DNA from: Streptomyces sp. SN-593
Lineage (GTDB): Bacteria; Actinomycetota; Actinomycetes; Streptomycetales; Streptomycetaceae
Direction of reading: 5' to 3'
DNA: 64,000 nt
Assembly (NCBI RefSeq): GCF_016756395.1
Contig: NZ_AP018365.1
Location: 6,886,001 to 6,950,000, forward strand
Under the pieces are notes generated by a model. The model was not told the origin of the DNA and ran no database searches. It saw only the letters and a list, made by a program, of their open reading frames with translations. Position 1 is the first letter of the stretch, and each line of letters opens with the position of its first letter. Both the position numbers and the translations under genes were made by a program. Below, piece after piece: positions 57,674 through 64,000 of this stretch.

Positions 57674-59913
57674 TGGCGATCCCCGGGAACTTCTTGTCGG
57701 CGGTTGCGGAGATGGTCGATCCGGATACGTCCGGGTGGACTACGACCCTGAACTGCACGAAGAGCCTCGGGAGCGGCGGCCGGAATGGCGACGGCGTCCT
57801 GACGATCACCAGCGTGGCGTCCGGCGATATGCAGGCTGCGACGTCCGCGGCGTACAGGGTGACCGCCGGGACGGTCTATCAGGCGTTCGCGGATGCGGCC
57901 TCATCCACCCAGCCGGAGCGCATCGGTATCCAGTGGCTCAACGCGAGCTACGCGGCGGTGGGGACGGCAACCTGGTCGCTGACGACGGACGCTGCGTCGG
58001 CGAGCTGGCACAGGATCAGTGTGGCCGCGCCCGCGCCGGTGGGTGCGATCTACGCCCGGGTAGCGCTGTCGGCCACCACCACGGCGGCCGCCCGGACGCA
58101 CTTCTTCGAGAACGTGTACCTGGGGCCGCCGCAGCGGACCTCCGGCAATCTCCTGTCGTTCAACGCCGAGTCCGGCGGGGACATCGACGGGACCGCGTGG
58201 GCGGTGGATGCGAACTGCACCATCGCTCGTGACGTGCCGGTCGTGACGTGGCCGGTGTCCTGGTACCTCAGCGGCGGCGAGGTCGTGAAAGCCACGACCA
58301 CCGCCAACGGCAACATGTCGGTGAAGTGCTCGGAGACGCCGTCCGTCCAGCCGGGCGTGGACTACCGCGGCTACCTGTACATCAACGCCCCCACGAGCAG
58401 CGCGGCGTGCTGGGTGGAGCTGCGGTGGATGGACGGCAACGGGACGCTCATCTCCACCAAGAGGGCTGCTCTGGCGCCCCCGGCGGCCGTGGGCTGGTAC
58501 CGACAGATCGTGTCCGGCGTGGCCCCGGCGGGCGCGGCTCACGTCGTGCTGGCCGCTGGCGTGACGTCGGCTACCGCCGCCCAGGTGCTGCGGGTGGAAG
58601 GCGCCACGATCCAGCAGGCGTCGGCGGCGCCGGTGGCGATCGGCACGGTCATGCCGTATGAGGACGCCAGCTTCGAGCAAGGCGTGGGCCAGTGGACGGT
58701 CGCCTCGGGTGTGGCGACGATCGCCCGGTCCACGCCGTGGGGGGCCGCCGGGTACGACGGCGTGTACGCCATGGTTGTGACGTCCTCGACGGCCACAACG
58801 AGCGTGCTGGCGTCCGGCAAGTACCCCGTCGTGGCTGGACTGAACTGGCGCGCGCAGATCCAGTTCTCCGCCGCGTCCGGGACGTGGGGAGTCGCTCCAC
58901 AGATCCACTGGTACGACGCGTCCGGCGTGAGCCTGGGCGCATCGTCCCTGCCTGCCGATTCGCTCGCGCCGGCGGGCGGCTGGTGGCGGGACTGGAATGA
59001 CATCATCGCCCCGGCGAGCGCCGCCTCGGCCCGGGTCGAGGTCGACATCACGGCGCCGTCCGCAGGCGCGGTGTGCCAGCTCGACGCGGTCTCGCTCACG
59101 CAGACGGCGCCGGCGTTCTCCGCGACGGCCGACAGCTCGCGGGCTGTGGTCACGCTGGTGATGCGGGAGCTGACGGTCGGGGCGACGCTGACGGTGTACC
59201 GGGTGGTGGGCAGTACGCAGGCGGTGGTGCGCGGATCGTCGGGCGCCCTCCAGGGCGTGGTGGCGACGAGCGCGCAGATGGTGGTGGAGGACTACGAGGC
59301 CCCGCTGGGTGTGGACGTCTGGTATCGGATCGAGCAGTACGACGCGACCACCGGGGATTTCGGTGGGAGCGAGGCGTCGGCGACAGTACGGCTCGCCCTC
59401 GCGGACGTGTCGGACTGCTGGATCAAGGACCCGTTGCAGCCGCAGCGGAATGTCCTGGTCAGGGCGAGCGCCGCGCCGGACTGGGCCCGGCCGATCGAGC
59501 AGACCGAGTACCGGGTCAGGGGTCGTCGCAACTCGGTGATCTTGTCGGACGTGCGCGGTGGCCTCACCGGGACGCTCGCGGTGTGGACGGATGACGATCC
59601 GGGCCGCGGCGCCCTGCACTTCGCACTCGACTCGGGGAATCCGCTGCTGATCCAGTTCTCGCCGGGTCTCGGTCTCGACGACTCCTACTACGCGGTCGGT
59701 GACATTACCGAGGCGCGGCCGGTGGCCTATGGCGGGGAGCCCCGGCGGCTGTGGTCGCTGGCGCTGACGCAGCAGGACGCGCCGATCGGCGGGGTGGGTG
59801 GCACTGCGGGCTGGACGGTGCAGGACGTGCTGACGACGTGGCCGACCGCCCTGGATGTGGCCACCGCCTACGCAACAGTCCTTGACCTGGTCCTCGACAA
59901 CCGGGAGGCGTGA
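57673..59913 (+). CDS. Minor tail protein with tandem beta-sandwich domains
   Basis: 746 residues; GTG directly after the tape measure stop. Three similar ~155-residue modules (about 1-155, 159-315, 326-480), each with an N-terminal 'DxSGW' or 'EQGVGQW' start, a G-x-Y-x-A/G strand and ARV/VVLAAG end, resemble carbohydrate-binding jelly-roll domains. After about 490 a tail-type part (YRVRGRRNSVILSDVRGGLTGTLAVWTDDD, GDITEARPV) fits distal tail proteins. Likely binds host surface glycans and attaches the tail tip. Confidence 0.75.
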   Translation: MAIPGNFLSAVAEMVDPDTSGWTTTLNCTKSLGSGGRNGDGVLTITSVASGDMQAATSAAYRVTAGTVYQAFADAASSTQPERIGIQWLNASYAAVGTATWSLTTDAASASWHRISVAAPAPVGAIYARVALSATTTAAARTHFFENVYLGPPQRTSGNLLSFNAESGGDIDGTAWAVDANCTIARDVPVVTWPVSWYLSGGEVVKATTTANGNMSVKCSETPSVQPGVDYRGYLYINAPTSSAACWVELRWMDGNGTLISTKRAALAPPAAVGWYRQIVSGVAPAGAAHVVLAAGVTSATAAQVLRVEGATIQQASAAPVAIGTVMPYEDASFEQGVGQWTVASGVATIARSTPWGAAGYDGVYAMVVTSSTATTSVLASGKYPVVAGLNWRAQIQFSAASGTWGVAPQIHWYDASGVSLGASSLPADSLAPAGGWWRDWNDIIAPASAASARVEVDITAPSAGAVCQLDAVSLTQTAPAFSATADSSRAVVTLVMRELTVGATLTVYRVVGSTQAVVRGSSGALQGVVATSAQMVVEDYEAPLGVDVWYRIEQYDATTGDFGGSEASATVRLALADVSDCWIKDPLQPQRNVLVRASAAPDWARPIEQTEYRVRGRRNSVILSDVRGGLTGTLAVWTDDDPGRGALHFALDSGNPLLIQFSPGLGLDDSYYAVGDITEARPVAYGGEPRRLWSLALTQQDAPIGGVGGTAGWTVQDVLTTWPTALDVATAYATVLDLVLDNREA

Positions 59914-61019
59914 GCGTGTACACCCCTCCCTCCTCGCGGTTCCTGGCCGCGCTCAACTACAGCCACCGCGTGGTGACCCGCGTCGAGCTGGTGCTCACCG
60001 ACGGCACGGTCGCTGACCTCGACCACACGGGCGGCTCCGTGACCGTGGACCGGTCGGCGACCGCCCGGCGCACCTGCTCGGTGACCCTCGCGGACACGTC
60101 CCTGATCCCGCGGACCGCCGCCGACAAGCTCAGCGTCTACGGGAGCCAGCTCCGGATCTTCCGGGGCATCGGTTACCCCGACGGCACCGTAGAGACGGCA
60201 CCTATCGGGGTGTTCCGCGTCGAGGAGGTGTCCGGGGATGTGGACATCGGCCCGGTGACGATCACCGGGTCGAGCATGGAGGCGCAGGTCGCCGACGCGC
60301 TGTTCACCGCGCCCACCACCGTGCAGTCCGCCGCCACCACCGCAGTCGGCGGCATCGGCACCCTCATCCACGCCGTGCTCCCGTCGGCGGTCATCATCAA
60401 CCGGGCCACGGACGCGACGGTCGGCACGATGACATGGGACCAGCAGGACAGCAGGTGGGACGCCTGCACCACGCTGGCCACCGCGATCGGCGCCGAGGTC
60501 TACACGGACGCGGCGGGCCAGTTCATCATCGCGCCGCTACCCGACCTGTCCGGGCCGTCCGTGGTGTGGGAGGTCGCCGCCGGCGAGGGAGGCGCGCTCA
60601 TCTCCGCCGACCGGGGCATGGCCCGATCGGGCGTCTACAACTCGGTGACTGCCTACGGGGAGAACACCACGGACGACACGGCGGCGGTGTCGGCGACGGT
60701 GGAGGACACCGACCCGACTTCGCCGACTTACGTCCTCGGCCCGTTCGGCAGGGTGCCCACCTTCTACTCGTCGGCGACTCTGACGACGACCGCGCTATGT
60801 ACGGCGGCGGCGACGCAACTCCTGAAGACCAGTCTCAAGCCCAACGCCAGCGCGGACATCACCTCGCTACCGAACCCGCTGCTCGAACCCGGCGATGTGA
60901 TCCGGGCCGGCTACCTGGACGGCACGCGGGAACTCCACCAGATCGCCAGCTTCGAGATCAGCCTGGACACGTCCGGTGACTTCACGTTGGCGACGATCGC
61001 CGCGAAGGAGGACTCGTGA
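59910..61019 (+). CDS. Tail hub-like protein
   Basis: 369 residues; GTG 59910 overlaps the previous stop, and GTG 59916 is an alternative. VTRVELVLTDGTVADLDHTGGSVTVDRSATARRTCSVTLAD, YGSQLRIFRGI, TAPIGVFRVEEVS and WDACTTLATAIGAEVYTDAAGQFIIAPLPD match the hub/DUF5047-type proteins of actinobacterial siphoviruses. Probably forms the tail-tip ring. Confidence 0.75.
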   Translation: MSVYTPPSSRFLAALNYSHRVVTRVELVLTDGTVADLDHTGGSVTVDRSATARRTCSVTLADTSLIPRTAADKLSVYGSQLRIFRGIGYPDGTVETAPIGVFRVEEVSGDVDIGPVTITGSSMEAQVADALFTAPTTVQSAATTAVGGIGTLIHAVLPSAVIINRATDATVGTMTWDQQDSRWDACTTLATAIGAEVYTDAAGQFIIAPLPDLSGPSVVWEVAAGEGGALISADRGMARSGVYNSVTAYGENTTDDTAAVSATVEDTDPTSPTYVLGPFGRVPTFYSSATLTTTALCTAAATQLLKTSLKPNASADITSLPNPLLEPGDVIRAGYLDGTRELHQIASFEISLDTSGDFTLATIAAKEDS

Positions 61020-61657
61020 CGAGCCATGCAGCGCGCCGGGCGGCCCGTGCCCTCGCCACGGCCGGGAAGCGCAAGGCCGCCGCCGCCCCGCTGGTGCGGG
61101 GCGCGGACTGGCGGACCGCGACCGTCGCCACAGTCGGCACAGACGGCACCATCACCACCACAGACGGCATCCCCGCCCGCCGCATGGCCAGCTACTCCCA
61201 CCCGGCCGCCGGCGACCGTGTCGTCATCTCTCGGTCCGGAAGCGGCAACTGGCGCGCCGAGGGGCTACTCGTCCACTCCACGGACACGGAGTGGACGACG
61301 TACACGCCAGCGGTCACCGGCGCCGGATCGGCGACGTGGAGCACCCGCGACGGCTGGTGGAAGCGCTCCGGCAGCCTGATCTTCTTCACCGCGTACATGA
61401 CCGCGTCGGCCGTCGGCACGGGTACATCGAACGTCATGTTCTCCCTGCCGTCCGTTCCCTTCCGCGGCAGTGCGAACCGCAGGCAGGCCATCCCGTGTCA
61501 CGTCAGCAACGTCGGGTCGTGCATCGGTGTGGTCGCGGCTGGCGGAACGCTCGCCGCGGTGGACAGCATCACGACATCGACCGGAGCGAACATCGTCGGC
61601 ACCGGCATCGCCGCCAACACGATCATCACCGTCACCGGCATGTACCGCGAGGCATGA
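61016..61657 (+). CDS. Minor tail protein
   Basis: 213 residues, GTGA overlap. N-terminal basic part and SH3-like segment (VGTDGTITTTDGIPARRMASYSHPAAGDRVVISRSGSGNWRAEG), then a beta-rich domain starting TEWTTYTPAVTGAGSATWSTRDGWWKRSGSLIFF, similar to tail-spike/fibre heads. GIGA-type C-terminus. Confidence 0.65.
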   Translation: MTSHAARRAARALATAGKRKAAAAPLVRGADWRTATVATVGTDGTITTTDGIPARRMASYSHPAAGDRVVISRSGSGNWRAEGLLVHSTDTEWTTYTPAVTGAGSATWSTRDGWWKRSGSLIFFTAYMTASAVGTGTSNVMFSLPSVPFRGSANRRQAIPCHVSNVGSCIGVVAAGGTLAAVDSITTSTGANIVGTGIAANTIITVTGMYREA

Positions 61658-61687
61658 CCGAACCCATGCAGAGGCAGGAGGCACCCG

Positions 61688-62299
61688 GTGGCTAACGACG
61701 CCTGGGGGCAGGGCATCGACACCCTGGACTACACCGACCAGCCGGACCTGGTGGTCCTCGGTCAGACGCTGCGGGACGGGCTGACACCGCGGTCGGTGAT
61801 GCGGTTCGCGGATGCTACGTCGCGGGATGCGGCGGTCGCCTCCCCGGTCGCAGGGATGATCGCGTGGCTGACCGCGACGAAGGTCTGGACCGGATTCGAC
61901 GGCACCGCGTGGGTTGCTCTCGCTGCGGGGACTCAGGCGTGGACGACGCCGACGCTGGCCACCGGCTACACCGCGAACGGCAACAGCAACGGCGTCCCGC
62001 AGTACAGGGTGGTCAATCTCTTCGGCGATCTAGTCGTGATGTGGCGGGGCGGCCTCGGCGTCACCTACACGTCCGGCGCACCGGCGAACAGCGGGAACTT
62101 CCTGCATGACCCGCTGCCGGCCGGGGCAAGGCCGACCACCTTCCGCACGGTGACCGCGGCCTGCTCGGCGGTGTCGTCGGAGAGCCTGTCCGTAAAGATC
62201 GACTTCAAGGCGGACGGCACCAGCTCGATCGTCACCCAGTCCGGGGTGCAGCCGCCGTGGGTGTCCCTCAACAACATCATGTACAGCCTGACGAGCTGA
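61688..62299 (+). CDS. Tail fibre-like protein
   Basis: 203 residues, GTG with CAGGAGG upstream. GWGQGIDTLDYTDQPDL-like opening (here AWGQGIDTLDYTDQPDL) and RFADATSRDAAVASPVAGMIAWLTATKVWTGFDGTAWVAL is a widespread siphovirus fibre motif. The C-terminal half forms a beta domain (YRVVNLFGDLVVMWRGGLGVTY). Possibly receptor-binding. Confidence 0.65.
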   Translation: MANDAWGQGIDTLDYTDQPDLVVLGQTLRDGLTPRSVMRFADATSRDAAVASPVAGMIAWLTATKVWTGFDGTAWVALAAGTQAWTTPTLATGYTANGNSNGVPQYRVVNLFGDLVVMWRGGLGVTYTSGAPANSGNFLHDPLPAGARPTTFRTVTAACSAVSSESLSVKIDFKADGTSSIVTQSGVQPPWVSLNNIMYSLTS

Positions 62300-62302
62300 C
62301 CC

Positions 62303-62464
62303 GTGGCGTCTTCCCCGCGGCCTTCCGTGCCGCCACCGGACCCTGCACCGCCCGCCGACGTGCAGACCCTCGTGGACGCTGGACTCATGCCCGAGCAACC
62401 CGTGCCGTCCCCCGACCCGCCAGCGGACGATCCTCCCGTCGAGGAACCCGCCACCACCACCTGA
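62303..62464 (+). CDS. Small Pro-rich protein
   Basis: 53 residues, GTG start. Mostly Pro/Ala/Asp (PRPSVPPPDPAPPADVQTLVDAGLMPEQPVPSPDPP). A short helical piece, VQTLVDAGLM, recurs in actinophage proteins beside fibre genes. A terminator follows directly. Confidence 0.5.
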   Translation: MASSPRPSVPPPDPAPPADVQTLVDAGLMPEQPVPSPDPPADDPPVEEPATTT

Positions 62465-62490
62465 CCCCGCGCCGACCGGCCGGGGTTTTC
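62465..62490 (+). terminator. Rho-independent terminator
   Basis: CCCCG...CGGGG stem (62465-62469 with 62481-62485; inner GC pairs with one bulge) then TTTTC. Separates the tail genes from the lysis-associated genes. Confidence 0.6.
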
Positions 62491-62508
62491 TCATGCCCAG
62501 GAGCACCC

Positions 62509-63249
62509 GTGACTGTTCACCGCCACCGCTACACCCCGACCGATCCGCGGCTCGGCCGGCACATCGCCCACGACGAGCGGTCCCGCGCGTTCGCGCACCC
62601 GGAGATGGATGCGTCGCAGCTCCAGGCCGTCGAGTGGACGCGCCGCATCCCGATCCTCAATCAGGGCCAGGTCGGGAGCTGCACCGGCAACGCGCTGACT
62701 GGTGTGATCGGTACGGACTCTGCCGAGCGTATGGCGTCCCCGGTCGTGCAGCTCCGCGCCGACAAGAAGAAGGTCTTCAAGGCGGGCAGCTACCGGCTCG
62801 ACGAGTCCACGGCGCTCAAGTTCTACTCGCTGAACACCCGCGAGGACGACTGCGACGGCACCTACCCGCCGGACGACACCGGCTCCAGCTCACTGGCCGC
62901 GGGCAAGTCGGGGAAGGCCGTCGGGCTGTTCAGCGGCTACCTGCACGCGTTCTCCCTCCTGGCGATGCAGACCGCTCTCCAGCAGGGCGCCGTCCTCATC
63001 GGTATCCCCTGGTACCAGTCGATGTTCACCCCGAAGACGGACGGCACCCTCGATGTCGACCCGTCCTCGGGCGTGGCGGGTGGTCACGAGCTGGCGGTGT
63101 CGGGCTGGGACAAGGACCGGTTCAAGGTCGACAACTCGTGGGGCGGCCCGTGGGGCGACCACGGGTCCTGCTACGTCACCAACCAGCAGATGCAGCAGTT
63201 CCTCGCCGATGGTGGCGACTGCCTCGCACCCAAGTGGGCCGAGCGATGA
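62509..63249 (+). CDS. Papain-like (C1-type) cysteine peptidase family protein
   Basis: 246 residues, GTG with CAGGAG upstream. NQGQVGSCTGNAL gives the oxyanion Gln (near 52) and catalytic Cys (58). The C-terminal GGHELAVSGWDKDRFKVDNSWGGPWGDHG gives His (193) and Asn (209), a complete C1 triad. No signal peptide. It lies between the fibre genes and the endolysin, so it may be a virion or lysis protein that cleaves a surface protein. No propeptide is seen. Confidence 0.8.
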   Translation: MTVHRHRYTPTDPRLGRHIAHDERSRAFAHPEMDASQLQAVEWTRRIPILNQGQVGSCTGNALTGVIGTDSAERMASPVVQLRADKKKVFKAGSYRLDESTALKFYSLNTREDDCDGTYPPDDTGSSSLAAGKSGKAVGLFSGYLHAFSLLAMQTALQQGAVLIGIPWYQSMFTPKTDGTLDVDPSSGVAGGHELAVSGWDKDRFKVDNSWGGPWGDHGSCYVTNQQMQQFLADGGDCLAPKWAER

Positions 63250-63497
63250 CCGCCCCGTCCGTGGGCCGTGTCGTCCACTACGTCTCCTACGGCACGCCGG
63301 GCGGCGAGTACACCTCGCAGTGCCGGGCCGCGATCGTCACCGACGCCGAACCGCTCGGGGCCGATGCGGAGCCGGACCAGGTCTTCGCCAGCCTGTGCGT
63401 GCTCAACCCGACCGGGATGTTCTTCAACACCCACGTGCTCCAGGACGAGGACGGCCACGTCGGCGGCACCTGGCACTGGCCGGAGCGTGACGAGTGA
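63246..63497 (+). CDS. Hypothetical small protein
   Basis: 83 residues, ATGA overlap. GRVVHYVSYGTPGGEYTSQCRAAIVTDAE and VFASLCVLNPTGMFFNTHVLQDEDGHVGGTWHWPERDE: the H-Y-V-x-Y-G-T... W-H-W-P-E-x pattern is a frequent small actinophage/actinobacterial protein of unknown function. Confidence 0.6.
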   Translation: MTAPSVGRVVHYVSYGTPGGEYTSQCRAAIVTDAEPLGADAEPDQVFASLCVLNPTGMFFNTHVLQDEDGHVGGTWHWPERDE

Positions 63498-64000
63498 CCG
63501 GCTGCGAGGGCCAGGACTGGGCCTCTTACCAGTCCAGCACGCCGTCCACGACCGGCCTCGCGTTCGCGGCGGTCAAGGCCACCGAGTCGACCACCTACAC
63601 GAACTCCCGGCACGCCGCGCAGGTCGCGCACGCCCGCGCCGCCGGACTGGTCATCATCCACTACCACTTCGTGCGCCCGGGCAGCATGGCCGCGCAGATC
63701 GCCTACTTCCTGAAGCAGGCCGTCGTGCAGACCGGGGACGTGCTGTGCCTGGACTGGGAGGACACCGGCGTGTCCGGCGCGGACAAGGACACGTTCCTCA
63801 AAGCCCTCCAGAAGGCCGCACCGGGCCACCGCGTGATCCTCTACTGCAACATCGACTTCTGGAAGACCCGCGACACCACGAGCTTCGCCGCCGACGGCCT
63901 GTGGATCGCCGACCCCAGCGCCGCGAAGGGCTCCCCGCGCATCACCGCGCCGTGGCTCATGCACCAGTACAGCGAAGCCGGCGGCATCGACCGCGACTAC
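63494..64000 (+). CDS. GH25-family endolysin (partial, runs off the window)
   Basis: 169 residues are visible from GTG 63494 (GTGA overlap). CEGQDWASYQSSTPSTTGLAFAAVKATEST is the GH25 lysozyme opening with its first Asp; IIHYHFVRPGS and LCLDWEDTG (Asp near 86, Glu near 88) carry the catalytic acids, followed by ILYCNIDFWK, LWIADPS and WLMHQYSEAGGIDRDY. It cleaves cell-wall glycan for host lysis. The C-terminal binding domain should lie beyond the edge. Confidence 0.9.
   Translation, partial: MTGCEGQDWASYQSSTPSTTGLAFAAVKATESTTYTNSRHAAQVAHARAAGLVIIHYHFVRPGSMAAQIAYFLKQAVVQTGDVLCLDWEDTGVSGADKDTFLKALQKAAPGHRVILYCNIDFWKTRDTTSFAADGLWIADPSAAKGSPRITAPWLMHQYSEAGGIDRDY

Noticed and set aside
1..64000. 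CRISPR arrays, insertion sequences, rRNA
   Set aside because: No regularly spaced repeats, transposase genes with terminal repeats, or rRNA sequence were seen.

Overview
The window is very GC-rich DNA of actinomycete type, most like Streptomyces or a close relative. Third codon positions are almost always G or C, GTG starts are common, genes overlap by four bases (GTGA/ATGA), and two-component, TetR, LapA and thaumatin-like genes of streptomycete style are present. No species can be named from the sequence alone. The first 9.7 kb is host chromosome: a TetR regulator entering from the left edge, an OmpR-type two-component pair, an M14-like zinc peptidase, a LapA-type membrane protein, a GNAT acetyltransferase, a Mut7-C RNase-like protein, a helical protein of unknown role, a lipoprotein deacetylase-like protein and a secreted thaumatin-like protein cut short near 9.7 kb. 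The rest, to the right edge and beyond, is one temperate siphovirus prophage of more than 54 kb; its right attachment site lies outside the window. || Prophage layout. (1) 9.7-12.5 kb, lysogeny: a tyrosine integrase beside the left junction, a small Cys-rich protein, a leftward repressor-like gene, an intergenic region with repeated GCCAACTA boxes, then a rightward Cro-like gene that looks leaderless and an excisionase-like HTH gene. (2) 12.6-31.8 kb, early genes read rightward in tightly coupled operons: an antirepressor-like protein, RecE-like exonuclease, RecT annealing protein, DnaQ-like exonuclease, HTH proteins, a VWA protein, a CoiA-like nuclease, a replication initiator carrying a palindrome-rich segment that is a good origin candidate, a DnaC-like helicase loader, a PD-(D/E)XK nuclease, a ParB-like protein and a PAPS-reductase/DndC-like protein. 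No DNA polymerase or replicative helicase is seen, so host enzymes are presumably recruited through the loader. (3) 31.9-40.2 kb: many tiny, overlapping, mostly Cys-rich genes, interrupted at 35.9-37.7 kb by an accessory block (leftward HIRAN-domain gene, divergent membrane or coiled-coil protein genes). (4) 40.3-40.7 kb: a tRNA-Thr gene flanked by two truncated tRNA-like sequences. (5) 41.5-63.5 kb, late genes: two HNH nucleases, terminase subunits, portal, a fused prohead protease-major capsid protein, an Lsr2-tailed head protein, head-tail connectors, a leftward cargo (moron) gene, tail tube, tail chaperone with a GGGAAAC -1 frameshift, a 1547-residue tape measure with a transglycosylase domain, minor tail proteins, a papain-like peptidase and the start of a GH25 endolysin cut by the window edge. 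|| Transcription units are separated by strong GC-rich hairpins, usually just after a stop codon and just before the next ribosome binding site. Points most worth a second look are the candidate origin inside the initiator gene, the protease-capsid fusion with a possible internal start, the armless tRNA-like pair, the reverse-strand genes at 25.3, 35.9 and 50.3 kb, and the leftward terminator at 41.9 kb, which implies an unannotated leftward transcript.
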